Positions 1-7,746 of a stretch of DNA of 64,000 nt are shown here, one piece after another; within the stretch, counting starts at the first letter, position 1, and the number at the start of each line of letters is the position of its first letter. The stretch spans positions 46,859 through 110,858 of the forward strand of contig ONDA01000002.1 in assembly GCA_900316475.1 (NCBI GenBank), read 5' to 3'. The notes under the pieces are model-generated. The model worked only from the letters and a program-made list of their open reading frames with translations, searched no databases and had not been told where the DNA came from. The DNA is from an uncultured Prevotellaceae bacterium (lineage in GTDB: Bacteria > Bacteroidota > Bacteroidia > Bacteroidales > Bacteroidaceae). The translations under genes and the position numbers were made by a program.

Positions 1-1
1 G

Positions 2-1525
2 CTCATTGGCATCAACAACGCCCGCCTCTGCACAAAGTTCTTCCTGACAGCCGATGACCATACGTACCTGAAAGCCCAGAACCTGGACGGACTGAGCAGC
101 ACCGACCAGTACACGGGCACACTGCCTGACGGCACAACACTGACCTGCGACAAGCGTGCCTTCTTCACCAAGAAGGCCATGATGGAGCTACAGCACCAGA
201 AGACGGGCGTCTACTCCCTGCCCAACAAGGCCGGCATCTTCAGCATCGAGCAGAGCAGCGAGAACATCATCATCCGCAACCTCTCGCTGATAGGTCCCGG
301 TTCCGTTGACATTGACGGTGTCGACCTTATCACCAATCAGGGAAAGCACGTATGGGTAGACCACTGCACGCTGGTAGACTCCCAGGACGGTGCCCTCGAC
401 AGCAAGGTCTGCGACTGGGCCACCTACACCTTCAACCACTTCTACTACACCGACCGCAGCTATTCCCACGCCTATACTTGCGGCTGCGGATGGGTCAGCA
501 ACCACGAAATGGTGCTCCACCTCACCTTTGCCTGCAACATCTGGGGCGCGGGCTGCATGCGCCGTCTGCCGCAGGCCGACGACTGCTATATCCATCTTGT
601 CAACAATTACCACAACTGTCCGGGCAACAGCGTCGGTATGACGATTAACGGCTATAGCCGGGCACTGGTAGAAGGCAACTTTGCCGCCACTGGCGTGAAG
701 TCACCCCTGACGGGCAGTGGCAGCAACCGCAACGTGACAGCTCGCGACAACAGCTTTGCCAACTCTCAGGCAGGCAGCGTCGTTACCGTTCCTTACCAAT
801 ACAACAAGATGGCCGCTGCCGACGTCCCCGCCACGCTGACGGGCGAAGATGGTGCAGGTGCTACGCTGGGCAACGACGCTTCCAACATCCTCTCTACCAT
901 TCCTACGGTAGCACGTTCAGGAGGTAGCGAGTCCGTCTATGTCTTTGTCAAGGAAGATGCCCATATCGGCAACAGCATTACCGAGATCGACGGCATCACC
1001 GTCACCTTCGACCCCAGTGTCACCGACTGGAAAAGCGGTGGCAGCAGCTCCGGCGCACAGACTGTCGACGGTGTCGACCTCAAAGGCTATTATGCCACAA
1101 GCAGTGCCACCAACAATGCCCCCATCATCATTCAGACCACGAAGGCCGGCACGCTCACCATCTTTTTCGGCGGTGCTATCGGTACCAGCAAGACCGTCTA
1201 CATGCTGGAAGGGGAAAACGGCCTTACCGGCAAAGTGCTGTCTACGGGTGCTGAGGTTGCCAATGCCAGTAAGCCTGCGGCCGAAATTGCCCAGTGGGAC
1301 GCTTTAGTCTATACGTTAGAAGCCAACAAGACATACAAGTTCTCGGTTGATGCCACGAAGTGGCGCCTGGCAGCCCTCCGTTATGTGCTGGGGGCAACAG
1401 GCATCTCTGCTGTCCGCAACGCACAGTCTGCCAGCGGAGCCGTCTACAACCTCCAAGGCATACGCGTCAGCAACCCCACCAAGGGCCTGTACATCCAGAA
1501 TGGCAAGAAGACCGTGATGAAATAA
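2..1525 (+). CDS. Pectate lyase, PL1 family, secreted (5' end outside the window)
   Basis: The reading frame is already open at base 2, so the N-terminus lies upstream; the first internal Met (179) is not the true start. The middle carries the right-handed beta-helix signature of polysaccharide lyase family 1: IIIRNLSLIGPG, then VWVDHCTL, a DGALDSK segment, HFYYTDRSYSHA, and a basic segment CMRRLPQ followed by LVNNYHNCPGNS. PL1 enzymes cleave homogalacturonan by beta-elimination. A beta-sandwich-like region follows (about 940-1390), perhaps carbohydrate binding. The C-terminus VYNLQGIRV...GLYIQNGKK is the tail shared by several secreted proteins in this window and suggests export and surface sorting. 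A strong terminator follows directly. Confidence 0.9.
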   Translation, partial: LIGINNARLCTKFFLTADDHTYLKAQNLDGLSSTDQYTGTLPDGTTLTCDKRAFFTKKAMMELQHQKTGVYSLPNKAGIFSIEQSSENIIIRNLSLIGPGSVDIDGVDLITNQGKHVWVDHCTLVDSQDGALDSKVCDWATYTFNHFYYTDRSYSHAYTCGCGWVSNHEMVLHLTFACNIWGAGCMRRLPQADDCYIHLVNNYHNCPGNSVGMTINGYSRALVEGNFAATGVKSPLTGSGSNRNVTARDNSFANSQAGSVVTVPYQYNKMAAADVPATLTGEDGAGATLGNDASNILSTIPTVARSGGSESVYVFVKEDAHIGNSITEIDGITVTFDPSVTDWKSGGSSSGAQTVDGVDLKGYYATSSATNNAPIIIQTTKAGTLTIFFGGAIGTSKTVYMLEGENGLTGKVLSTGAEVANASKPAAEIAQWDALVYTLEANKTYKFSVDATKWRLAALRYVLGATGISAVRNAQSASGAVYNLQGIRVSNPTKGLYIQNGKKTVMK

Positions 1526-1580
1526 CTAAAGAGGTCTTCGTGTGGCCTCAAGGCCATATGAAGACCTCTTTAGTTTATTT
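1526..1580 (+). terminator. Rho-independent terminator of the PL1 gene
   Basis: A 14-bp perfect stem (1526-1539 with 1560-1573, core AAGAGGTCTTC) begins right after the stop codon and runs into a T-rich stretch. It ends the pectate lyase transcript. Confidence 0.9.
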
Positions 1581-1647
1581 CTTTTCTCTCGCTTAACAAA
1601 GTATATAAGTCTCTCTCGGTGGGGCATAAAAGGTATGTTTGTAAGTT

Positions 1648-1752
1648 CTAATCTTCAAGTAAGTCACAGAACATCAAGCGTGTTCTGAGTTTTCGTGGAT
1701 GTTCAATCCGCTCAGTACGCTCAGCATCATCCCGCATGTAAAGGGATGGCAT
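1648..1752 (-). other. Possible remnant of a toxin gene downstream of the orphan antitoxin
   Basis: A short open frame (34 codons from an ATG at 1752; the frame is open from 1791) ends in RTRLMFCDLLED. This vaguely recalls the end of the GNAT-type proteins that often follow this antitoxin family in Bacteroidetes, but that is only a resemblance by eye. The rest of 1581-1823 holds nothing else I can support. It may equally be random. Confidence 0.25.
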
Positions 1753-1823
1753 GACTCTATGACCTCCCTGGTGAGTAGCGAGAGGTCGCAGTTAGTAAGG
1801 AGCCAAGAATAATCCATAGGATG

Positions 1824-1994
1824 TTAAAAGCCTGAACGTTTCAACATCTCGCGCATGGCGACGTATTCCGGCTCTTTCGTGATGTCGCGCTTGGGGCGCA
1901 GGGCATACCTGCGCTCGGCCTCGTCTGCCAAGTCACGGAAACGGCGAGCTTCTTTACCATAAAGAGTCGGTATTGCTTTTATTGCTGTTGCCAT
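1824..1994 (-). CDS. Small antitoxin-like protein (orphan)
   Basis: A 56-residue protein beginning MATAIKAIPTLYGKEARRF and rich in charged helix. Proteins starting MATAIKxIPTL are common in Bacteroidetes, where they usually precede a toxin-like acetyltransferase or PIN gene, so an antitoxin role is inferred. I place the start at 1994, not at the upstream in-frame Met (2042), because conservation by eye begins at MATAIK. A promoter-like pair (TTG and TACCTTTG, 2217-2246) lies about 220 nt upstream. No intact partner follows: only a 34-47 codon open frame is left downstream. Confidence 0.6.
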   Translation of the reverse strand: MATAIKAIPTLYGKEARRFRDLADEAERRYALRPKRDITKEPEYVAMREMLKRSGF

Positions 1995-2216
1995 AGTTAT
2001 ATATACTCTATTTGTTAATCTTATGTTAAACCGATATTGCAATAGGAGAACAGCGCTTGTTCTATGCCTCCTGTCTTATCGCTTTAGCGGCCTTCACGCC
2101 GCACAACTGCGGTTAAGCGAGAGCAATGATGCTTGCATCAATTCTTGCGTCCCTTCGGTGGCAAGCGACCAGAGGTCGAACGGCCGAGCGTGAGCAGTTT
2201 CGCAGCCTTTCGGCTG

Positions 2217-2246
2217 CAAAGGTACAACTTTTATTTCAATTAACAA
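2217..2246 (-). promoter_or_regulatory. Candidate promoter TTG-N19-TACCTTTG
   Basis: On the minus strand TTG (2246-2244) is followed after 19 nt by TACCTTTG (2224-2217), matching the Bacteroidetes -33/-7 pattern. It points at the antitoxin gene with a long leader. The leader region 1995-2216 shows a small GCAGCC/GGCTGC hairpin at the -7 box and nothing else clear. Confidence 0.5.
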
Positions 2247-2587
2247 TAAGATTTGTAAAGTTTAACGTGAAGTCCCTGCCGGGTGAGTATGATGTTCTGA
2301 GGCTTCAGGTCGCGATGAGCTATTCCGAGCGAGTGAATATAGGCTACGGCATGCTACAGCTCGTTCGGCTGTCGACGCATAGATGACGGATAGACTGCTG
2401 ACGCGCCAGGGAATTGCACCCGGAGTTTGCAACCAGATGATGGTCGCCGTGTTTTGGCAGTCAGAACAGCAGCTGTTTCCGACGATAGGTTGGTGGCGCA
2501 CTTTGAGATGTTAGCGACAGCCACGCGGTAGATGGTCGGAGTGCCGAATTGCGGTGCAAAGGTACGGAGAAAGACCGGACGGTGCAA
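2240..2587 (-). pseudogene. Protein-kinase remnant with an in-frame stop
   Basis: On the minus strand one frame runs from 2587 to a TAA at 2240, broken only by a TAG at 2356-2354. After the TAG it reads AYIHSLGIAHRDLKPQNIIL, an unmistakable catalytic loop of Hanks-type Ser/Thr kinases (HRDLKPxN). The part before the stop (TPTIYRVAVANIS... MRRQPNEL) does not look like a kinase N-lobe. There is no P-loop and no DFG region, and the frame ends 14 codons after the catalytic loop. A TACCTTTG box lies inside the frame (2564-2557). I read this as a decayed fragment. An expressed short protein is unlikely. Confidence 0.65.
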
Positions 2588-2684
2588 GAGTTTCGCGGAG
2601 GCTGGCGGAATCCTAATTTGTCAAGTGGCTGACAGCCAGTGCCGTATAAGCCGTTCTGGCGACTGCCGTCCCTTGACGCCTTCC

Positions 2685-2716
2685 GTGCTTGGCGTCTCTC
2701 GTGCTTGGCGTCTCTC
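2685..2716. repeat. 16-bp exact tandem duplication
   Basis: GTGCTTGGCGTCTCTC occurs twice in a row (2685-2700 and 2701-2716). It lies in the gene-poor stretch 2588-2756, which otherwise holds no gene I can support. Confidence 0.85.
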
Positions 2717-2756
2717 GCGTGCCTACGCGCACGCTCCAGCCGAAATAGTGAAAGTT

Positions 2757-3040
2757 GGTGACACCCAGCACACCTCATACTGATTATCAGGCAGTTGCGG
2801 CGGTGGGTGGTCGCACCAGTGGTCGCACCAATGCCCTCACCAACACTGACACCTGAACCGGAAAAATCTCACGGCCTCTCAGAAAAATCTCACGGCCTCT
2901 CGTGAAAAAATACAGGCGTGAAATTTTTGCGGGAGGCCGTGACTTGGTGCGACCATTGGTGCGACCATTGGTGTGCCTCTCAAATACTAAAAGCATATTG
3001 AATATCAGCAAGTTAAGTGCCAGGTGTAAGAGGTGTCACC
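2757..3040. mobile_element. Repeat element A: inverted ends, inner 12-bp and 21-bp repeats
   Basis: The left end GGTGACACCCAGCACACCT (2757-2775) is an inverted, imperfect copy of the right end, which reads GGTGACACCTCTTACACCT on the minus strand (3040-3022). Just inside are 12-bp repeats of the type GGTGCGACCATT, in opposite orientation on the two sides. The centre has 21-bp direct repeats with core AATCTCACGGCCTCTC. A second copy in the opposite orientation lies at 34906-35242, and a lone end at 43818-43836. No transposase is present, so this would be a non-autonomous (MITE-like) or extragenic palindromic element. Its nature as a mobile element is inference; the repeats are plain in the sequence. 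Confidence 0.65.
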
Positions 3041-3157
3041 TATTTGGTTGTTGTGAAAGTTGCAGCCGGGGGAACGGCACAGGCAAACGCCCACGAAGTA
3101 CGCTGCTGAGGAAGCAATCCCTGATGAGCGTTGACTCGTCAGGGATTGCCGTTACTA

Positions 3158-4498
3158 TTATAGGAATATGGTCATGAATACAGGCAAGAGTGTTGTTGCC
3201 TCGTCTTTCCTAAGATCTTTGGTATAGATGAGATAACGGTTGCTGATTCGATCTGAGAATTTTATGCAGAAGGCATCAAGCGAGGCATGAGTCTTATAGC
3301 CGGAAGATTTCACCTCAATAGGCCATATCTTACTGCCCCGTGAGAGCAGGAAGTCAACCTCATAGTTGTGGTTACTGTTTTCCATTGGCCATGTATGGTA
3401 GAAAAGCTTGTTCCCTGTCGCTGTAAGCATCTGGGCTACGATGTTCTCATAGACATAGCCGAGATTGGCAGAAAGTTTGTCTGAAAGTAGTTTCTGATAG
3501 ATGATGTTCTCCGTGACATCCTTGTCCCAGAATGCAAGCGTAATAAACAATCCTGTATCGCCAACGAACATCTTGTATTGGTCTTTATCACTGTTGAGCG
3601 AAAAACCGACATTGGGGTCGTTAGAATGATAGGAGAAATTGACCACCATACTGTCCTTCATGGCTTTCAGTACCTCCGAGAGATTCTTGCGCTCACTATC
3701 AGAAAGAACACTGCTCACCTGATAGCGTGATGCATTCTTACTAAGTTCTGAGGGGATGGCCTGGAATAGTTGGGAAGCACGTCCCGATGGGTCGATTTTA
3801 AGAAAGTCATCGAAATAGAGATCTATAATCTCACGTTTCACCGTATCAACCTTACTGAGATTGTTGGTATCAAGGTATTCGTTTACAGCCTGTGGCATCC
3901 CACCGACAAGCATGTACAGACGGAAATCGCGCATGGATTTACGAAAAGCCTGTCCAAGAGGCATCTGCTTGTCAAAGAACTGACGAAGAAGCGGGACTGT
4001 CGCATTGTCACCCAAAGCCCAACGAAATTCCTCATAGTCCATCGGGAACATGTCTATGCGTGTTTCCTCGCTGGGAATAATGATATCCTCAGTATTTTTG
4101 CGGATGGAGATAAGTGACCCCGTCTCTATATAGTCATAGCGATGGTCTTTCACAAGCTGCTTGATTGCCTGTCTTGCAAGAGGGCATTTCTGAACTTCGT
4201 CGAAGATGATGACAGAACGGCGTTCTTGGAGAATGACATTATAGATAGCCTGCAGACGCAAGAAAATATAGTCAAGATCCATCAGGTCGTTGAAAAGCGA
4301 TTTAACCTCTTCCGATGCTCTTGAAAAATCTATAAGCATGTATGTTTCGTACTCTTGACGTGCAAACTCTTCAACAATGGTGGACTTGCCTACCCGTCGG
4401 GCACCTTTAATCAGAAGTGCGGTCTTGCCGTCACGTTCCTGCTTCCATTGGAGCATCCGGTCGTATATCTTCCGTTTGAAAATCCTTATCTCTGACAT
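3158..4498 (-). CDS. AAA-family ATPase with DUF4143-type C-terminus
   Basis: 446 residues. It has a Walker A motif (GARRVGKST, about residue 28-36), a Walker B motif (VIIFDEVQ, about 96-103), and a sensor-like ETGSLISI stretch. The C-terminal half carries the VDFLLSRGSKIWPIEVKSSG motif, typical of the nuclease-like domain of this family. These solitary ATPases are very common in Bacteroidetes and their role is not established; toxin or selfish-gene roles have been suggested. I choose the start at 4498 (MSEIRIF): the upstream Met at 4522 lies inside the -7 promoter box. A 33-bp-period triple repeat overlaps the promoter, which suggests dedicated control. Confidence 0.85.
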   Translation of the reverse strand: MSEIRIFKRKIYDRMLQWKQERDGKTALLIKGARRVGKSTIVEEFARQEYETYMLIDFSRASEEVKSLFNDLMDLDYIFLRLQAIYNVILQERRSVIIFDEVQKCPLARQAIKQLVKDHRYDYIETGSLISIRKNTEDIIIPSEETRIDMFPMDYEEFRWALGDNATVPLLRQFFDKQMPLGQAFRKSMRDFRLYMLVGGMPQAVNEYLDTNNLSKVDTVKREIIDLYFDDFLKIDPSGRASQLFQAIPSELSKNASRYQVSSVLSDSERKNLSEVLKAMKDSMVVNFSYHSNDPNVGFSLNSDKDQYKMFVGDTGLFITLAFWDKDVTENIIYQKLLSDKLSANLGYVYENIVAQMLTATGNKLFYHTWPMENSNHNYEVDFLLSRGSKIWPIEVKSSGYKTHASLDAFCIKFSDRISNRYLIYTKDLRKDEATTLLPVFMTIFL

Positions 4499-4519
4499 AA
4501 TATATCTATGTTTTGGGTG

Positions 4520-4551
4520 CAAAAATAAGTAAAAATTCCAGAATCCCCAAA
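4520..4551 (-). promoter_or_regulatory. Promoter of the AAA ATPase gene
   Basis: TTTG (4551-4548), 20 nt, TATTTTTG (4527-4520) on the minus strand. The predicted leader is about 18 nt to the ATG at 4498. The -33 box falls within the first of three direct repeats. Confidence 0.75.
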
Positions 4552-4620
4552 TTAAATTGCTGCAAATATTCCAAAATCCCCAATTTTGAACATCTATTTT
4601 ATTCCAAAATCCCCAATTTT
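4535..4620. repeat. Three direct repeats with exact 33-bp spacing (operator-like)
   Basis: ATTCCARAATCCCCAA begins at 4535, 4568 and 4601. Copies 2 and 3 are identical over 20 bases (4568-4587, 4601-4620); copy 1 has one substitution early and diverges at the end. The 33-bp period is close to three helical turns, so a bound protein would sit on one DNA face. Copy 1 overlaps the -33 box of the ATPase promoter. Confidence 0.85.
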
Positions 4621-4669
4621 CAACAATATAGGCTCTCCGACTTGGTGGGAAGCCGATAGTCTCGTCATC

Positions 4670-4692
4670 GTGGAAGCCATAGCGGCTTCCAC
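4670..4692. repeat. 9-bp hairpin followed by T-run
   Basis: GTGGAAGCC (4670-4678) and GGCTTCCAC (4684-4692) form a perfect stem, followed on the plus strand by ATTTTT. No plus-strand gene lies upstream, so it is either a relic terminator or insulates the GH3 promoter. Confidence 0.5.
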
Positions 4693-4717
4693 ATTTTTAA
4701 AGTATTTGTCAAAATGC

Positions 4718-4748
4718 TTGGCATTATAATCACTTTTTCGTACCTTTG
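4718..4748 (+). promoter_or_regulatory. Promoter of the GH3 gene
   Basis: TTG (4718-4720), 20 nt, TACCTTTG (4741-4748). The predicted leader is about 35 nt. Confidence 0.8.
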
Positions 4749-4787
4749 CAGGCATAATAGCATTAAACGAAACAAAAACTAATGATT

Positions 4788-7403
4788 ATGAGAAAACTAC
4801 TTGCAACCGTATTCATGACATTCGGCACCATGGCGATGACGGCGCAGACGTTGCCGTACCAGAACCCACAGCTGACAGCCGCCGAGCGTGCCGACGACCT
4901 GCTGTCGAGGCTGACGCTCGACGAGAAGGTGAAGCTGATGATGGACCAGTCGCCCGCCATCGCGCGACTGGGCATCCCGCAGTTCCAGTGGTGGAACGAG
5001 GCCCTGCACGGCATTGGCCGCAACGGCTACGCCACCGTCTTCCCCATCACGATGGCCATGGCCGCGTCGTGGGACGACCAGCTGCTACACCAGGTGTTCA
5101 CGGCCGTCAGCGACGAGGCCCGCGTCAAAGCACAGCAGGCCAAGCGTGCCGGCAAGATACAGCGCTACCAGAGCCTGTCGTTCTGGACACCAAATATCAA
5201 CATCTTCCGCGACCCACGCTGGGGACGCGGTCAGGAGACTTACGGCGAAGACCCCTTCCTGACGGCGAAGATGGGCCTGGCCGTGGTTCGCGGTCTGCAG
5301 GGTTACTCCTACGACGGCAAGCCCCTTGACAGCAAATACATGAAGCTGCTGGCCTGCGCCAAGCACTTCGCCGTACACAGCGGTCCTGAGTGGAACCGCC
5401 ACGAGTTCAACATCGAGAACCTGCCCGAGCGCGACCTCTGGGAGACCTACCTGCCAGCCTTCAAGGCGCTGGTACAGGAGGGCGACGTGGCCGAGGTGAT
5501 GTGTGCCTACCAGCGCATTGACGGTCAGGCCTGCTGCGCACAGACGCGCTACGAACAGCAGATACTGCGCGACGAGTGGGGCTTCAAGGGACTCATCACC
5601 AGCGACTGCGGTGCCATCCGCGACTTCCTGCCGCGTTGGCACAACGTGGCACGCGACGGTGCCGAGGCGTCGGCCAAGGCCGTGCTGGCAGGAACGGACG
5701 TGGAGTGTGGCTCGGAGTACAAGAACCTGCCGGCTGCCGTCCGTCGTGGCGACATCCGCGAGGCCGACCTCGACCGCTCGTTGCGCCGCCTGCTCGTCGC
5801 CCGCTTCCAGCTGGGCGACTTCGACCCTGACTCGCTGGTCGGGTGGACCAGGATTCCTGCTTCGGCAGTCGCCTCCAAGGAGCACAAGCAGCTGGCCCTC
5901 GCTATGGCCCGCAAGAGCATCGTCCTGCTGAAGAACAACGGCGTGCTGCCTCTCCCCTTGCCCCCCTCCCCTCGTACCTCGCACCTCGCACCTCGTACCT
6001 CGAACATAGTCGTCATGGGTCCCAACGCCAACGACTCGGTCATGATGTGGGGCAACTACTCTGGCTACCCCACCCGCACCATCACCGCCCTGGAGGGCAT
6101 CAGCAGGAAGTGCCAGACGCCGGTCGGCTATATCCAGGGATGCAGTCTCACGCGCAACGAGATGACGGAGAGCCGCTTCAGCGACATCCTGTCGCCACTC
6201 GGTGCCAAGGGCATACAGGCCACCTATTATAATAATACGGAGATGCAAGGGACGCCTGCCGCCACCGTCACCCTGACGCAGCCTGTAAGGCTGAGCAACG
6301 GCGGCAACACGGTCTTCGCCCCGGGCGTCAACCTCGAGAACTTCTCAGCGCGTCTCGACGGCACCTTCATCCCCACACGCGATGAGACGCTCGTCTTCGA
6401 CATCAGCGGCGACGACAAGCTGCGCCTGCTGGTCAACGGCGACACCATCGTCGACATCTGGAAGGTGCGCCACCGCATACAGGGTGCGAAGAAGGAGCTG
6501 AACGTCAAGGCCGGACAGCACTACCGTCTGCAGATAGACTACGTGCAGGAGACGGGCTACGGTGCCCTGAACTTCGACATCAAGAGTCTGGTGGTTCCCA
6601 CTGCCGACCAGCTGCTCTCACAGATAGGCACGGCGGAGACCGTCGTCTTCGTCGGCGGCATCTCGCCCTCGCTCGAAGGTGAGGAGATGAAGGTCAGCGA
6701 GCCGGGATTCCGCGGCGGCGACCGCACGTCGATAGAACTGCCGCAGGCACAGCGCGACGTGCTGCAAATGCTGCACAAGGCGGGGAAGAAGGTCGTCTTC
6801 GTCAACTGCTCGGGCTCGGCCATCGCCATGGTGCCCGAGGTGGCGTCGTGCGACGCCATCGTCCAGTGGTGGTACGACGGCGAACAAGGCGGCACGGCGC
6901 TGGCCGACGTGCTCTTCGGCGACTATAACCCCAGCGGCCGCCTGCCCGTCACGTTCTATAAGAGTACCGACGACCTGCCGGACTTCCTCGACTACACCAT
7001 GCGGGGCCGCACCTACCGCTACTTCACCGGAGAGCCGCTCTTCCCCTTCGGCTACGGTCTGAGCTACACCTCCTTCGAATATGGCAAGCCTGTCTACCGC
7101 AACGGCAAGGTCAGCGTCAGCGTGAAGAACACGGGCAAGCGCGAGGGACTGGAGACGGTACAGGTCTACATTCGCCGCACCGCCGACAAGGAGGGGCCGC
7201 TGAAGACGCTACGAGCCTACCAGCAGGTGCAGCTGAAGCCCGGCGAGAGCCGCACGGTGACCATCGCCCTGCCCCGCTCATCGTTCGAGACGTGGGATGC
7301 GCAGACCAACACCATGCGCGTCGTCGCCGGACAATACGAACTGATGGTGGGCAGCAGCAGTGCCGACAAGGACCTCAAGAAAGTCGCCACGACCCTAAAA
7401 TAG
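4788..7403 (+). CDS. Glycoside hydrolase family 3 (beta-xylosidase or beta-glucosidase type) with PA14 domain, secreted
   Basis: 871 residues. A signal peptide (MRKLLATVF... ending near TAQT) targets the periplasm; I start at 4788 because the Met at 4782 adds only two residues. The GH3 N-domain contains DPRWGRGQETYGEDP and the nucleophile motif GLITSDCGAI (Asp near residue 272). The C-domain follows and is interrupted by a PA14-like module (about residues 470-600, GIQATYYNNTEMQGTPA to YGALNFDIKSL). A fibronectin-III-like end closes the protein (from about 765). The sequence most resembles xylan beta-xylosidases of Prevotella, so trimming of xylo- or gluco-oligosaccharides is likely; the exact substrate cannot be read. 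Odd: a Pro/Ser/Arg-rich insert encoded by an 8-bp repeat at 5970-6002. Confidence 0.92.
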   Translation: MRKLLATVFMTFGTMAMTAQTLPYQNPQLTAAERADDLLSRLTLDEKVKLMMDQSPAIARLGIPQFQWWNEALHGIGRNGYATVFPITMAMAASWDDQLLHQVFTAVSDEARVKAQQAKRAGKIQRYQSLSFWTPNINIFRDPRWGRGQETYGEDPFLTAKMGLAVVRGLQGYSYDGKPLDSKYMKLLACAKHFAVHSGPEWNRHEFNIENLPERDLWETYLPAFKALVQEGDVAEVMCAYQRIDGQACCAQTRYEQQILRDEWGFKGLITSDCGAIRDFLPRWHNVARDGAEASAKAVLAGTDVECGSEYKNLPAAVRRGDIREADLDRSLRRLLVARFQLGDFDPDSLVGWTRIPASAVASKEHKQLALAMARKSIVLLKNNGVLPLPLPPSPRTSHLAPRTSNIVVMGPNANDSVMMWGNYSGYPTRTITALEGISRKCQTPVGYIQGCSLTRNEMTESRFSDILSPLGAKGIQATYYNNTEMQGTPAATVTLTQPVRLSNGGNTVFAPGVNLENFSARLDGTFIPTRDETLVFDISGDDKLRLLVNGDTIVDIWKVRHRIQGAKKELNVKAGQHYRLQIDYVQETGYGALNFDIKSLVVPTADQLLSQIGTAETVVFVGGISPSLEGEEMKVSEPGFRGGDRTSIELPQAQRDVLQMLHKAGKKVVFVNCSGSAIAMVPEVASCDAIVQWWYDGEQGGTALADVLFGDYNPSGRLPVTFYKSTDDLPDFLDYTMRGRTYRYFTGEPLFPFGYGLSYTSFEYGKPVYRNGKVSVSVKNTGKREGLETVQVYIRRTADKEGPLKTLRAYQQVQLKPGESRTVTIALPRSSFETWDAQTNTMRVVAGQYELMVGSSSADKDLKKVATTLK

Positions 7404-7423
7404 GCCACATCTTTGTTTTTGCA

Positions 7424-7484
7424 GCGGACGGAACGGACGGGACGGACTGGTTTCGCAGCGGACGGACACGGACGGACACGGACT
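7424..7484. repeat. Short-period repeat of GGACGGACAC units
   Basis: The spacer after the GH3 gene holds degenerate GGACGG units, including two exact copies of GACGGACACG (7461-7470, 7471-7480). It looks like slippage-derived simple sequence. No hairpin terminator is evident for GH3. Confidence 0.75.
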
Positions 7485-7534
7485 TGTTTATCCGTGTCAG
7501 TCAGCTGCTGAAGGATAAAGAATTGGCATAAAAA

Positions 7535-7566
7535 TTTGGCAATTTCGAAATATTGTTGTATTTTTG
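7535..7566 (+). promoter_or_regulatory. Promoter of the two-gene unit at 7576-8238
   Basis: TTTG (7535-7538), 20 nt, TATTTTTG (7559-7566). The ATG at 7576 is only 10 nt further on, so the leader is very short. Confidence 0.8.
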
Positions 7567-7575
7567 CAGCGTTAA

Positions 7576-7743
7576 ATGAATAATATTATGTCACAGACGG
7601 AATATATTACTATAAAAAAAGCATCACGCAAGGTTCTTGACCGACTGCGCCAGATTGGTATTGAGAAGGCTCAGCGGCTTCAGAAGACCCAAGAACGATG
7701 GGAGGCCGGAGAATATAGTAATGTTGAAATTGTCCAGTTGTAG
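7576..7743 (+). CDS. Small protein of unknown function (55 aa)
   Basis: It reads MNNIMSQTEYITIKKASRK and ends NVEIVQL. Its residues are mostly charged and helical (RLRQIGIEKAQRLQKTQ), with no signal peptide. It sits directly behind a perfect promoter and 3 nt before the next gene, so the two are almost certainly co-transcribed. An alternative start is the Met at 7588. The size and arrangement resemble a toxin-antitoxin or immunity pair, but nothing in the sequence proves this. Confidence 0.65.
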   Translation: MNNIMSQTEYITIKKASRKVLDRLRQIGIEKAQRLQKTQERWEAGEYSNVEIVQL

Positions 7744-7746
7744 AAT

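Noticed and set aside
2532-2783. 83-codon plus-strand frame
   Set aside because: Overlaps the tandem 16-bp duplication and runs into element A; no domain or promoter support.
2787-3177. Small frames within element A encoding 4- and 7-residue repeats
   Set aside because: The repeats explain the frames; no start signal or promoter. Kept only as a hint on the origin of the element.
5085-6248. 387-codon minus-strand open frame inside GH3
   Set aside because: Antisense of a clear GH3 enzyme; low-complexity translation caused by GC-rich codons, no family motif.
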